Below, one piece after another: positions 53,126-63,223 of a stretch of DNA of 64,000 nt. The first letter of the stretch is position 1. Every line of letters starts with the position of its first letter. A model generated the notes under the pieces. It was not told where the DNA came from and did no database searches. It saw only the letters and a list, made by a program, of their open reading frames with translations. A program made the translations under genes and the position numbers. Origin of the DNA: Methylocaldum sp035627495 (GTDB lineage Bacteria > Pseudomonadota > Gammaproteobacteria > Methylococcales > Methylococcaceae); contig NZ_DASPLO010000195.1 in the NCBI RefSeq assembly GCF_035627495.1, positions 73,401 through 137,400 on the forward strand, in the 5' to 3' direction.

Positions 53126-54762
53126 CAGTTCGCCTTCTTGTTTTGATGGTGCTCGGCGGCGGCGCGTACGAAGCCCGAGAAAAGGGGATGGCCGCCGCGC
53201 GGGGTGGAGGTGAATTCGGGATGGAACTGGCAGGCGAGAAACCATGGATGATCGGGAATCTCGATCATTTCGACCAAACGGCCGTCCAGGGATTTGCCGC
53301 AAACCCGCATTCCGGCATCTTCGAGAAGCTTGAGATAACGGTTGTTGAACTCGTACCGGTGGCGATGGCGCTCGTTGATGACATCCTTGCCATAGACTTG
53401 ATGGCCTAAGCTGCCACCGACGAGCCGGCATTTTTGGCCGCCGAGGCGCATGGTTCCGCCCAGGTCAGATTGCGCATCCCGGTGCTCGATCGTGCCGGAG
53501 TCGTCGTGCCATTCCGTGATTAGGGCGATGACCGGGTGCGGCGTCTTCGGTAAAAACTCCGTGCTGTGAGCGCCTTCCAATCCCGCCACGTCGCGGGCGA
53601 ATTCGATGACTGCCACTTGCATCCCCAAGCAAATGCCGAGGTAAGGGATTCTTTTCTCCCGTGCGTATTTGACCGTGGCGATCTTGCCTTCGACACCTCG
53701 TTCGCCGAAGCCTCCGGGTACCAGAATGGCGTCTACGCCTTCCAGCGAGTCGGTGCCTTTGTCCTCGATTTCTTCCGACTCGATGTCGCGAATTTTGACC
53801 TTGGTCTTGGTCTTAATGCCGGCGTGGATGAGTGCTTCGGTCAGGGATTTGTAGGCGTCGGAATGGTTGACGTACTTGCCCACCATGGCAATGGTCACCT
53901 CGTGCTCGGAGTGTTCCAAGGCATCGATCACCCTCTGCCATTCGGATAGATTGGCAGGGCCCGCGTCGAGCTTGAGTTTTTTCACCACGATGTCGTCCAA
54001 GCCCTGTTCGTGCAGCAGCAGCGGAATTCGATAGATGGTGTCCGCATCGACGGCGGAGATAACGGCATCCTCCCCGACGTTGGTGAAGAGGGCGATTTTT
54101 GTCCTCTCGGACTTGGGAATGATCCGGTCCGAGCGGCAAATGAGGATGTCGGGCTGTATGCCGATGGTTCGGAGTTCTTTCACCGAGTGCTGGGTAGGTT
54201 TGGTCTTGAGCTCGCCGGCGCTTGCAATATACGGAACCAGGGTTAAGTGAATGAACAGGCACTTATCGTCGCCCAATTCGACCCGCATCTGGCGGATGGC
54301 TTCCAGGAAAGGTTGGGATTCGATGTCGCCCACCGTTCCTCCGATTTCGATCAGAGCCACGTCATACCCTTCCGCGCTCAGCCGGATCACTCGCTTGATC
54401 TCGTCCGTGATATGGGGGATAACTTGCACCGTCGCGCCGAGATATTCGCCTTTCCGCTCTTTGCGGATGACGTTTTCGTAGATCTGCCCGGTGGTGCAAC
54501 TGTTGACCTTGCCCATCGTGGTGCTTAGAAAACGCTCGTAATGACCGAGATCCAAATCGGTCTCCGCGCCGTCTTCGGTGACGAAGACTTCGCCGTGCTG
54601 AAATGGGCTCATGGTGCCAGGATCGACGTTGATATACGGGTCGAGCTTGGTGAGCGTGACCTTTAAGCCACGGGCTTCCAGGATTGCGGCAAGCGACGAT
54701 GCGGCAATGCCTTTACCCAGGGAAGAGACGACGCCACCGGTAATGAAAATGTATTTGGTCAT
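53125..54762 (-). CDS. pyrG: CTP synthase
   Basis: A 545-residue enzyme with an N-terminal amidoligase (KYIFITGGVVSSLGKGI, the P-loop) and a C-terminal glutaminase carrying the nucleophile Cys in LGICLGMQVAVIEF and the His/Glu pair in CQFHPEFTSTP. It makes CTP from UTP and glutamine. It is the first gene of the pyrG-kdsA-eno-ftsB run. Confidence 0.98.
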   Translation of the reverse strand: MTKYIFITGGVVSSLGKGIAASSLAAILEARGLKVTLTKLDPYINVDPGTMSPFQHGEVFVTEDGAETDLDLGHYERFLSTTMGKVNSCTTGQIYENVIRKERKGEYLGATVQVIPHITDEIKRVIRLSAEGYDVALIEIGGTVGDIESQPFLEAIRQMRVELGDDKCLFIHLTLVPYIASAGELKTKPTQHSVKELRTIGIQPDILICRSDRIIPKSERTKIALFTNVGEDAVISAVDADTIYRIPLLLHEQGLDDIVVKKLKLDAGPANLSEWQRVIDALEHSEHEVTIAMVGKYVNHSDAYKSLTEALIHAGIKTKTKVKIRDIESEEIEDKGTDSLEGVDAILVPGGFGERGVEGKIATVKYAREKRIPYLGICLGMQVAVIEFARDVAGLEGAHSTEFLPKTPHPVIALITEWHDDSGTIEHRDAQSDLGGTMRLGGQKCRLVGGSLGHQVYGKDVINERHRHRYEFNNRYLKLLEDAGMRVCGKSLDGRLVEMIEIPDHPWFLACQFHPEFTSTPRGGHPLFSGFVRAAAEHHQNKKAN

Positions 54763-54946
54763 TCAAGGATAGGGATGTGGGCTGCGTAACAATCGCTGAA
54801 GCGGCGATCTTCGCGTCGGATGTCAATGGATTTATCCGCATATTCTACTCAACCTGAAGATCGGAGTCACCGCCCGGAACGGTTTCAATCAAACATTGAA
54901 TCACGCTAACATGATGAAGATGCAACAACTCATACGGAGACTCTAG

Positions 54947-55279
54947 ATGAACTGGGCGAGACTACTCATGGTACTCTGCGGGATAACGATGGTGTTTTCA
55001 GTCTCGGGATGTACTTGGGTCGAGCTTAAACCTCAGGGCGAAAAGATTCGTATGCTTACACCACCCGAGGTGGGGCGCTGCAAGTACCTGGGGCGCATTA
55101 CGTCGAATACGGCGGCGACTATCGGTATCTTCGCCCGCAGCAAAAACACCGTGCAAGAGGAAGTCGATCGTCTCGCCCGCAATAATGCGGCGGACATGGG
55201 GGGCGACACCATCGTGCCGACCGGCCCCTTGATCGACGGTGAACAGTCCTTTAACGTTTACCGCTGCATCAACCCTTAG
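54947..55279 (+). CDS. DUF4156 lipoprotein
   Basis: A 110-residue lipoprotein with a lipobox ending at Cys22 (SVSGC) and a DUF4156 domain including VGRCKYLGRITSN and NNAADMGGDTIVPTGP. It stands on the plus strand between tilS and pyrG, which are usually adjacent, and overlaps the convergent tilS end by 4 nt. Function unknown. Confidence 0.88.
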   Translation: MNWARLLMVLCGITMVFSVSGCTWVELKPQGEKIRMLTPPEVGRCKYLGRITSNTAATIGIFARSKNTVQEEVDRLARNNAADMGGDTIVPTGPLIDGEQSFNVYRCINP

Positions 55280-56640
55280 ATAGCTAGAGGCATTGCGCCG
55301 GAAAAACACTTCGGCGCATGCCAACGGATCAACATGTTGCAGTCATCCGTTTTCCCGGCATAAGAATTGCACACCCACCATCCCGCCACTGCCGCAAGGT
55401 CATCGCCGATGTAAATCAACGGCGTCCGCGCCCGAATCCAGGGTGGAATGCCGGCTTCCTGAAACAGCTTTTTGAGATCGTGAGAACCTTCGCGCCCGGG
55501 CAATCGGCATGATTCGCCGCCTTGCCGGTAGCGGACGGTGATCGCTCCGGATCGCCATGCCGCTAACGAGATCCCCGTCCGTTTTTCGGGGGTGGCGCTG
55601 AGTTCGCCGTTTCCGTCCGGCAACTGGAGTGCCGCAACACCGTCCCACGGGATGATCGCGGCAGGGTGGAAAGGCTGGGTGGCAGGCATTACGAAGAGTT
55701 CTTCCCGATAACGCCGAATCTCACCTTCACTCCACCGGATTGCCGGATTTCGGTCAGGCTTGGCGTTCAGCGCTTCGTTCAATGCCCGTTCGATAGTGCG
55801 GGTCGACGGCATGCGGAAACCACGGCTCCGCAGCCACTCGCGCAGGATAAGGCGGCGATCCGGTTCCGAACACGCTTTCAGCCGATCCAGGACGAGGGTG
55901 TTTCGCTGTGGATGAACAACCGACTTGAGCAAATCCTCGGCGAGCGAGTTCAGCGATGCTTGAGCTTCGGCGCAATGTCGTGCGGTTCGGGCTAAGGTGT
56001 CTTTCGCTGCGGGCCACCGTTCTTCGAGCAGCGGGATTATCTCGTGACGAATGAAATTGCGGTCGTAACTCAAATCGCGGTTGCTGGGATCTTCGATCCA
56101 AGTCAACCCGTGTGCTTGGGCGTACTCGCGGAGTTGGCTGCGCGAAATGGAAAGCAGCGGCCGCAGCAGAAACCCTGGACCCAAGGGCGCGCGCTCCGGC
56201 ATGGCGGCAAGTCCCGCGATACCCGATCCACGAAGCAACTGGAGCAGTAGCGTTTCGGCCTGATCGTCCCGATGTTGCGCGGTTAATACGACTTCGCTGT
56301 CGGAGAGGATTGCGATCAGGGCGCCATAGCGGGCGCTTCGGGCGGCATCCTCGGGGCTCTCGCCCGATTTGGCAGTGGCGTTGACGCGTAGGAGCCGAAA
56401 CGGCATTCCAAGAGTCCGGCAGCTCGCTTCGCAGAAATTGGCCCAATCATCGGCGGCAGCTTGGAGACCGTGATGAACGTGTACGCCAGTAAAGTTCAAG
56501 TGCGGGCGCTTGGCCCTAAGTTCTGCGCAGAGATGAAGCAGAACATGAGAATCGAGCCCGCCGCTATACGCAATCCAGTAGCGGGGTGCCGGCGGATGGT
56601 GGCTTAGAGTTTGGTCGAGTGTTTCGGCGGAAAGATTCAT
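55276..56640 (-). CDS. tilS: tRNA(Ile)-lysidine synthetase
   Basis: A 454-residue N-type ATP pyrophosphatase with the PP-loop YSGGLDSHVLLHL, TAQHRDDQAETLLL and the C-terminal TilS substrate-binding domains. It converts C34 of tRNA-Ile(CAU) to lysidine, so it is essential. It follows accA on the same strand (57-nt gap), the usual gammaproteobacterial pair. Confidence 0.96.
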   Translation of the reverse strand: MNLSAETLDQTLSHHPPAPRYWIAYSGGLDSHVLLHLCAELRAKRPHLNFTGVHVHHGLQAAADDWANFCEASCRTLGMPFRLLRVNATAKSGESPEDAARSARYGALIAILSDSEVVLTAQHRDDQAETLLLQLLRGSGIAGLAAMPERAPLGPGFLLRPLLSISRSQLREYAQAHGLTWIEDPSNRDLSYDRNFIRHEIIPLLEERWPAAKDTLARTARHCAEAQASLNSLAEDLLKSVVHPQRNTLVLDRLKACSEPDRRLILREWLRSRGFRMPSTRTIERALNEALNAKPDRNPAIRWSEGEIRRYREELFVMPATQPFHPAAIIPWDGVAALQLPDGNGELSATPEKRTGISLAAWRSGAITVRYRQGGESCRLPGREGSHDLKKLFQEAGIPPWIRARTPLIYIGDDLAAVAGWWVCNSYAGKTDDCNMLIRWHAPKCFSGAMPLAI

Positions 56641-56697
56641 GTAAGCCGAGACCGCAGGGGCGGGGCGGTTGATGTCCGCCCCGTATGCGAAGGCAGT

Positions 56698-57663
56698 CTA
56701 AGCGACGGCCTCCTCGAAAATTCCGTACCCCATCAGTCGCTCGTAACGTTGTTGCAGCAGAGTCTCGATAGGTGCGCGGCGCAGTTCTTCGAGATGCCGT
56801 TTCAGCGCCGCTTTAAGGTTGTCGCCGGTCTGCTTGCGATCGCGATGGGCGCCGCCTAATGGCTCGGGAACAATCTCGTCGATCAGTTCCAGTTCCTGCA
56901 GCCGGTCCGATGTGATGCCCATGGCTTCGGCGGCAAGTTCGGCCTTGTCCGCGCTTTTCCAGAGAATGGAGGCGCAGCCTTCCGGAGAAATTACGGAATA
57001 CGTGCTGTACTGGAGCATCAGCAAGCGATCGCCCACGCCAATGGCCAGTGCGCCCCCCGAACCGCCTTCGCCGACTATGGTGCAAATTACTGGGGTGCGT
57101 AGTTTGGACATCTCGAAAAGGTTGCGAGCAATGGCCTCGCTCTGCCCCCGTTCCTCTGCGCCGATGCCCGGATAAGCGCCGGGCGTGTCGATAAAGCAGA
57201 GGATAGGGAGGCGAAATCTCTCAGCCAGATGCATCAGTCGCAGCGCTTTGCGGTAGCCCTCGGGACGCGGCATGCCGAAATTGCGATAGATTTTTTCTTT
57301 GGTATCGCGGCCTTTTTGATGGCCGATGATCAAAACCGGCAGTCCGTCGAGTTTGGCGAGTCCGCCCACGATCGCCGGATCGTCGGCGAATCCGCGATCC
57401 CCGTGAAGCTCGTGGAAATCCTCGAACATCAGATCGAGGTAATCCAGCGTATACGGGCGCTGAGGGTGTCGGGAAATCTGCGATATCTGCCACGCCGTCA
57501 ATGAGGAGAATACCGATTCGGTAAGCTTGCGGCTTTTTTCCTCAAGCTTTGCGATTTCCTCGCTGATGTTGATTTCATTGTCGAATCCGACTCGTTTGAG
57601 TTCTTCGATCTTAGCTTCGAGTTCGGCAATGGGTTGTTCGAAGTCTAGGAATTTCAGGTCCAT
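56698..57663 (-). CDS. accA: acetyl-CoA carboxylase carboxyltransferase subunit alpha
   Basis: A 321-residue alpha carboxyltransferase subunit with MDLKFLDFEQPIAELEAKI at the start and the oxyanion-hole glycines in GEGGSGGALAIGVGDR. With AccD it transfers carboxybiotin carbon to acetyl-CoA in fatty-acid synthesis. It starts upstream of tilS as in Pseudomonas-type gene orders. Confidence 0.97.
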   Translation of the reverse strand: MDLKFLDFEQPIAELEAKIEELKRVGFDNEINISEEIAKLEEKSRKLTESVFSSLTAWQISQISRHPQRPYTLDYLDLMFEDFHELHGDRGFADDPAIVGGLAKLDGLPVLIIGHQKGRDTKEKIYRNFGMPRPEGYRKALRLMHLAERFRLPILCFIDTPGAYPGIGAEERGQSEAIARNLFEMSKLRTPVICTIVGEGGSGGALAIGVGDRLLMLQYSTYSVISPEGCASILWKSADKAELAAEAMGITSDRLQELELIDEIVPEPLGGAHRDRKQTGDNLKAALKRHLEELRRAPIETLLQQRYERLMGYGIFEEAVA

Positions 57664-57694
57664 TTTATAGTTGTTTTAGGTGCACGGAGAGCGC

Positions 57695-58414
57695 CTAGTT
57701 TAACACCTCCGCAAGGAAATTCCGCAGGCTCTCCCAAGAGCGCCGATCTGCGGTCTCATCGTAAACCGTTCCGAACGACCGATCGTTGGCTAACGGGTTG
57801 GTAAAGGCATGCAGCGTATTTCCGTACATATGGATTTGCCAGTCGGCTTCGGCCTCGGTCAATTCTCTGGCTAGACTCACCACCTGTTCGGGCGGCGCCA
57901 TAGGGTCGTCGTGGCCGTGCAACACCAGAACTTTGGCCTTAATCTTGTTGCCCGCCGTATTGCCGGGCGACATAAATAGACCGTGAAAGCTGACTGCGCC
58001 CCGGAGATCGGCGCCGGTTCGCGCGAGATCCAGTACGCATAAACCGCCGAAACAAAAGCCCATCGCCGCGATTCGTTTCGAGTCGACCTGGGGAAGTTTG
58101 CGGACGGTTTCCAGGGCGGCGGTGATCCGTTCCTGCAGCAAACGACGATCGTTCATGAATGGATTCATCAATCGCGCGTTTTCTTCGGGCCCGCTGCCGA
58201 TAATGCCTTTCCCGTACATATCCAGCGCAAAGGCGGCGTAGCCCAGTTCGGCCAACTTGCGGGCTTTGTCGCAGACGAATTCATCACGCCCGGCCCAGGC
58301 ATGGGAGATCAGCACGGCTGGCAGGGGTTGAGAGCGCCGATCGTCATAAGCGAAAAAGCCTTCCAGTTGAATGTCGTTATGGCGATAGTCGATGGTCTGA
58401 GTCGTAACGGCCAT
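57695..58414 (-). CDS. dienelactone hydrolase family protein
   Basis: A 239-residue alpha/beta hydrolase. The nucleophile Cys lies in AAMGFCFGGLCVLDLA, the Asp in LHGHDDPMAPPE, and the His in YGNTLHAFTNP, the dienelactone-hydrolase triad. Start 58414 has GGAG nine bases upstream. It is 31 nt from accA on the same strand, yet the physiological substrate is unknown; dienelactone itself is unlikely in this context. Confidence 0.85.
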   Translation of the reverse strand: MAVTTQTIDYRHNDIQLEGFFAYDDRRSQPLPAVLISHAWAGRDEFVCDKARKLAELGYAAFALDMYGKGIIGSGPEENARLMNPFMNDRRLLQERITAALETVRKLPQVDSKRIAAMGFCFGGLCVLDLARTGADLRGAVSFHGLFMSPGNTAGNKIKAKVLVLHGHDDPMAPPEQVVSLARELTEAEADWQIHMYGNTLHAFTNPLANDRSFGTVYDETADRRSWESLRNFLAEVLN

Positions 58415-58507
58415 TAAGGGGGTCTCCAATTGCAAACGGGCCTTTAATCGGCCCCTTCCGAAAATATCGATTAACGATAGGCAAATAGTTTACGAGGATA
58501 ATCCGCA

Positions 58508-59998
58508 TCAGCGAGGCGAATCTTCGACTGAGAAAGAATGTCGCCATTCTTGATCTTCCCGTTCGAAGATGCGGTCGGCTTCCTCGGGTCCCCAGGAGCC
58601 AGCGGGATAAGTGTGAATGAATTCCCGCTCCACCGACCATGTTCTTATGATGGGATCGACAACCCGCCAGGCCCATTCCACTTCATCCGAGCGCAAGAAC
58701 TGCGAGTGATCGCCGCCGATGACGTCGAGCAGAAGTGCTTCGTAGGCGTCCACTTGATAGCCGGCCTGATAACAGGTGCTGGCGTCCAGTTGCGTGGTCC
58801 GCGCGCGCATGCCGAGACCGGGCTCTCGAACTTGAACTTCGGCGCGAATACATTGCTCCGGCTGTATGCCCATCAGCAGCCAATTCGGGCGAAGCTCATC
58901 GATTTGAGTTTCACGAAACAATTGCTGGGGAGGGTGTTTAAAGCGAATGGCGATGAGAGAGCTGTTTCTCGCCAAGCGTTTCCCGGTCCGCAGGTAAAAC
59001 GGCACGTTGCGCCAGCGCCAGTTGTCGATGTAAAGCTTTAGGGCGGCATATGTTTCGGTGGTGCTTTGCTTCTCTACGTGTCTTTCCTCTAAATACCCGG
59101 GTACCTCTTGATCCTTGAGGCGCCCGCGGGCGTATTGAGCACGGAAGGCGTGAGCATGGACGGCAGCTTTGGCGATGGGGCGAATGGACTTCAGCACCTT
59201 AACCTTCTCGTCCCGTATAGACTCGGCATCCATGATCGCCGGAGGTTCCATAGCCACCAAAGCCAACATCTGCATCAGATGGCTCTGGATCATGTCACGC
59301 AGCGCGCCGGCGGTGTCGTAATAGGCTGCCCGGTCTTCAACGCCCGCCGTTTCGCTGTGGGTGATTTGCACGTGATCGATGAGGTTGCGGTTCCACAACG
59401 GCTCCCACATGAGATTCGCGAAGCGGAATACGAAAATATTCTGTACTGTTTCCTTGCCCAGGTAATGATCGATGCGAAAGATCTGATGCTCGGCAAAATC
59501 GCGGTGTAGACAATGATCGAGAATCTGCGCGTCCTCCAGGTGATAGCCGAACGGCTTTTCCACCACGAGGCGTCGCCAGCCGGTAGTTTCTTGATTAAGG
59601 CCGCTAAACGCCAGATAGCCTGCCGCCTCTTTGTATTCTGAGGGGGGGAGGGATAGATAATACACGTGGTTGCGTGGAAACTCCGGTGTGGTTTCCAGTA
59701 CTTGCTGGAGTCGCATCGACGACTCTGGATCGCTGATGTCCCCGGAGAAAAAATGCAGGCGGTTGCAGAAGCGGCCGAGAGCATCTTTGTCGAGATCGGT
59801 GCCCAATCGGTCTTCGAGTTCCCTGGAAACCTCGGCCCGCCAATAGGGCGTATCCCAGTCCCGTCTGCCGAAACCCAGTACGGTGACCGCTGCCGGTAAC
59901 CGGCTGGCCTTGTCCAAGTGGTATAAGGCGGGTAGCAGTTTGTTGCGGGAAAGGTGGCCGGTAGCTCCAAAAATTGTAAAGACACATGCATCAAGCAT
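58508..59998 (-). CDS. zwf: glucose-6-phosphate 1-dehydrogenase
   Basis: A 496-residue NAD(P)-dependent enzyme with the Rossmann loop IFGATGHLSRNKLLPALY and the active-site motif RIDHYLGKETVQNIFVF. It opens the oxidative pentose phosphate/Entner-Doudoroff routes. ATG 59998 has a GGGAGG site; a longer upstream frame is unlikely. The last residues are acidic and short. No edd/eda/pgl genes are nearby. Confidence 0.96.
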   Translation of the reverse strand: MLDACVFTIFGATGHLSRNKLLPALYHLDKASRLPAAVTVLGFGRRDWDTPYWRAEVSRELEDRLGTDLDKDALGRFCNRLHFFSGDISDPESSMRLQQVLETTPEFPRNHVYYLSLPPSEYKEAAGYLAFSGLNQETTGWRRLVVEKPFGYHLEDAQILDHCLHRDFAEHQIFRIDHYLGKETVQNIFVFRFANLMWEPLWNRNLIDHVQITHSETAGVEDRAAYYDTAGALRDMIQSHLMQMLALVAMEPPAIMDAESIRDEKVKVLKSIRPIAKAAVHAHAFRAQYARGRLKDQEVPGYLEERHVEKQSTTETYAALKLYIDNWRWRNVPFYLRTGKRLARNSSLIAIRFKHPPQQLFRETQIDELRPNWLLMGIQPEQCIRAEVQVREPGLGMRARTTQLDASTCYQAGYQVDAYEALLLDVIGGDHSQFLRSDEVEWAWRVVDPIIRTWSVEREFIHTYPAGSWGPEEADRIFEREDQEWRHSFSVEDSPR

Positions 59999-60153
59999 CG
60001 TTCCCTCCCGACGATCGGTTATACCTTGGATGATACTTCTTAGTCCTGGTTCGGCCAATGCGGGAATAGTTGAGTTGAAAGGAATTTCATTGCCAATGAA
60101 ATGGGGATTTGATAAGAATCCAGTTCATACCTCAACTCATACCGAATGTATAG

Positions 60154-60744
60154 ATGACTGAAGCGCGACTGGATCAGATGTTTCGTTTAATAGACGAAGC
60201 CAATACACAAGACCCTAACAACGAAGCCTGGCAGGGCAATTCCTATCCCAAGGAATTGCTTTACGGGATGCGCATGACGGAGTGGCTCGATCGTCTCTGT
60301 CCGGATGCGCCGGATTTTTTGCGCATTGCGGCGCGTGGGCAACATATCAGGCGGTGGGAAGTTCCCCGGCAGACTTACCCGGACACGCGTGAGGGTTATC
60401 TGCAGTGGCGCAGCTATTTGTACGGCTTTCATGCTGATTGTGTTGCGGAACTGATGGCGCGGGCGGGATATGATTCGGTCGACATCGAGCGCGTCAGAAA
60501 AATTCTTCAGAAACGCGGTTTGAAAAACGATCCCGACGTTCAGTTGATCGAGGATGTCGCTTGCCTGGTGTTTCTCGACCACTACTTTGCCGCATTCGCA
60601 ACGACTCATGATGAGGACAAGCTGATCGGCATCGTCCGCAAAACCTGGAAAAAGATGTCCGAGCGCGCACGGACCCGTGCTCTCGAGCTGGATTTTCCGA
60701 ATTCGATCCGTGCGCTGCTCGCAACGGCTCTGGAAACGACATAG
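60154..60744 (+). CDS. DUF4202 family protein
   Basis: A 196-residue protein with the DUF4202 start (LDQMFRLIDEANTQDPN) and the His/Asp-rich segments ARGQHIRRWEVPRQTYP and EDVACLVFLDHYFAAFATTHDEDK, which look like metal ligands of an HD-type helical fold. The biochemical role is unknown. It is divergent from zwf across a 155-nt region that should hold both promoters. Confidence 0.88.
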   Translation: MTEARLDQMFRLIDEANTQDPNNEAWQGNSYPKELLYGMRMTEWLDRLCPDAPDFLRIAARGQHIRRWEVPRQTYPDTREGYLQWRSYLYGFHADCVAELMARAGYDSVDIERVRKILQKRGLKNDPDVQLIEDVACLVFLDHYFAAFATTHDEDKLIGIVRKTWKKMSERARTRALELDFPNSIRALLATALETT

Positions 60745-60773
60745 ATCCAGCGTCAGGGCTTGGCGGCACATCC

Positions 60774-61786
60774 ATGGCGAAGCCTCCACTCACGCGTTAC
60801 GCGTGGCTTTTCATTTTGGCTGCGCTCACGACGATCGCTCTGAAAACCGAGGCTTATTAGACCGGCTCCGTGGGCTTGTTATCCGATGCGGCGGAGTCGC
60901 TGGTTAATTTGGTTGCGGCCGTTTTTGCGCTGGCGATACTCGCATTTGCGGCGCGACCTGCGGATGCGGGTCATACATTCGGTCACGGGAAGGCAGAGTA
61001 TTTCGCCAGCGGCTTCGAGGGGGCGTTGATCCTTGTCGCGGCGGCGGGTATCGCGATGGCCGCTTGGGAGCGGTTCGTCCATCCGCAGCCGCTGGCAAAG
61101 CTCAACCTGGGAATGGCGGTATCGCTGGCGGCAGCGGCGGTCAATCTTGGCGTCGCTGTGACATTGATCCGGGCCGGGCGGAAGTACAACTTGATTATTC
61201 TGGAAGCCGACGGCCGTCATTTGATGACCGATGTGTGGACAACGGCGGCCATATTATTGGCGTTGGCCGGCGTCGCGATAACGGGCTGGGAGCTCCTGGA
61301 CCCCATCATCGCCTTTTTGGCTTCGCTTCATATTGTCTGGGCGGGGATGGTCCTGGTGAGGCGCTCCGTCTCCGGCTTAATGGATGCCGCTCTGCCACCC
61401 GAAGAACAAGTCAAAATCGAGCAAATTCTCACTCCTTATTGGGAGCGAGGGTTTGAATTCCACGATTTCCGAACCCGCCAATCCGGCGCCCACCGATTCA
61501 TGACCGTACATGTGTTAATTCCTGGGTCTTCACAGTCAAGGAAGGGCACGACTTGCTCGAACAGATCGAGGGCGAGATACGTGCCGCATTAAGCGATATT
61601 GCAGTTGTCACCCACTTGGAGCCGTTGGAAGACTCGGCATCTTATGCACACGATCAGCTTGGGCATAGTTCCCGTGCCAGCCAAAAAATGGCTGGGAACG
61701 ATGAGCCGTCCCCGCATCGAGAAAAATTGGAATTGGAGAAAGAGTACGGTCTGCGTCCGGCCGTAAAGGGTTGCCGAGCAGCTTGA
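60774..61786 (+). pseudogene. cation diffusion facilitator, stop and frameshift
   Basis: The reading frame starting at ATG 60774 begins as a CDF transporter (LFILAALTTIALKTEAY) but meets an in-frame TAG at 60858-60860, then continues with GLLSDAAESLVNL, the His/Asp motif GRHLMTDVWTT and the HRFMTVHVLIP cytoplasmic segment. Near 61520 a one-base deletion shifts the frame; the tail (LEQIEGEIRAALSDIAVVTHLEPLED) continues in another frame to 61786. Two lesions make sequencing error less likely. CDF proteins export Zn/Fe/Mn-type ions. A further short coding-like tail with a membrane helix (to about 61914) may be debris. Confidence 0.8.
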
Positions 61787-61931
61787 TCGGAGCGTTATTG
61801 GTGGTCTTGGGAGGGGGGCTGCCAGTACGGTTGCGAAAGGCGTGTATGTCGACGTGGCGCTGGGTGCTAGTGCGGTCGGGTTGATTCTTGTGCTGAGCCG
61901 AAAGCGCAAGGCTTAGCTTAGAGGGCGGAGA

Positions 61932-63215
61932 TCATCCGAAGGCGTCTGCGGCGATGACTTTCTGCCAACTCCGGGCATGCTCGGCTTCTTTTCGCCGATC
62001 GCCGTTCACGGGGGTTTCGCCTGTCGATACAGCTCTAAGCTGTTTTTCGGTTTGCGTATATTCGTACACGCCGGTGATCGAGATCGCATAGTCTGGCTGC
62101 AAGAAGCTATAGCAGTGGTTGATTAGGCTTGGAAAACCCGGTTCGCGACCTTGCAGCAGTTCGATTACGGCCACAGCACAAACTTTGGCCTGAGAGTTGG
62201 CGGCAAATGCCGATTTGGGCATGGGTGTCGCTATACAGGCATCGCCAATAATGTGCACATTGGGCACCAATGTCGACGCGAAGGTTCTGGGATCAATGGG
62301 GCACCAGCCGGATTGATCGGTCAGTCCAGCCTGGTGCGCGAGCTTGCCGGCTTTTTGGGGCGGAATCACGTTCAGCACGTCCGCGCGATGCTCGTCGAAC
62401 TCGGTGTAGACCATACGCGTCTTGGCATCTACCCGTTCAATCTTTCCTTCCTTTTCTGCCGAAATCCATTCCACCATTTCCGGGTAAAGCTCTTGCCAGC
62501 CTTGAAGGAATAGCGATTGTTTAGAGAATTGGGTTTTCGCATCCAAAATAAGTACTTTGGAGCGCGGTTTGTGACGCTTTAGAAAATGGGCAATGAGTGA
62601 AGCCCGCTCGTAAGGTCCCGGTGGGCAGCGATACGGGTTATTGGGCGCAGTGATCAGAACCACGCCGCCGTTGGGCATGTATCGCAATTGGCGACGTAGA
62701 AGCATCGTCTGTTTGCCCGCTTTCCAGGCATGCGGCGCCGATAAGCTGGCGGTCTCGTCGTAGCCCTCGATAACATCCCAGCGGAAATCGATGCCCGGTG
62801 CGACGATTAGTCGATCGTAAGGTATGGCCGATCCATCCGCCAATATCACCGTACGCCGATTTACGTCGATAGCTTGGGCTTCAGCTTTTACCGTCTGAAT
62901 TCCCCGAATATTTTCGAGGATGTCGTATTCCCGATAAAGTTCTTCGGGCTGTCGCAGGCCGGCGATAACCTCGTTCGATCCGGGGCAGGATAAATAATGG
63001 GCATGTTGCTCGACTAAGGTTACCTCGAGTTCCCGATTGAGCAGCTTGAGATACTTCGCAGCGGACGCTCCGGCGTATCCGCCGCCGATCACTGTTACTC
63101 TGGCTTTTTCGACCCGCAGTCTCGTCTGGGGCTGCCTTGCCGAACAGCCGAATATTCCAAGTGCCCCAATCGTCGAGGTCCATTTGATGAAATTCCTCCG
63201 GGACATTTGTGTCAT
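61932..63215 (-). CDS. fccB: flavocytochrome c sulfide dehydrogenase, flavoprotein subunit
   Basis: A 427-residue periplasmic FAD enzyme with a twin-arginine signal (MSRRNFIKW). FAD-binding reads VTVIGGGYAGASAAKYL. The two redox Cys of the active site are in YRCPPGPYERAS and SGWCPIDPRTF, as in the Allochromatium enzyme. It oxidises sulfide (or related sulfur) and passes electrons to the cytochrome subunit encoded 8 nt upstream. This is a sulfide-handling pair in a methanotroph genome. Confidence 0.93.
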   Translation of the reverse strand: MTQMSRRNFIKWTSTIGALGIFGCSARQPQTRLRVEKARVTVIGGGYAGASAAKYLKLLNRELEVTLVEQHAHYLSCPGSNEVIAGLRQPEELYREYDILENIRGIQTVKAEAQAIDVNRRTVILADGSAIPYDRLIVAPGIDFRWDVIEGYDETASLSAPHAWKAGKQTMLLRRQLRYMPNGGVVLITAPNNPYRCPPGPYERASLIAHFLKRHKPRSKVLILDAKTQFSKQSLFLQGWQELYPEMVEWISAEKEGKIERVDAKTRMVYTEFDEHRADVLNVIPPQKAGKLAHQAGLTDQSGWCPIDPRTFASTLVPNVHIIGDACIATPMPKSAFAANSQAKVCAVAVIELLQGREPGFPSLINHCYSFLQPDYAISITGVYEYTQTEKQLRAVSTGETPVNGDRRKEAEHARSWQKVIAADAFG

Positions 63216-63223
63216 GACCTCTC

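Noticed and set aside
52304..53431. Longer version of kdsA extending into pyrG
   Set aside because: The added residues are an Arg/Pro-rich shadow of pyrG; the ATG at 53125 matches the family start.
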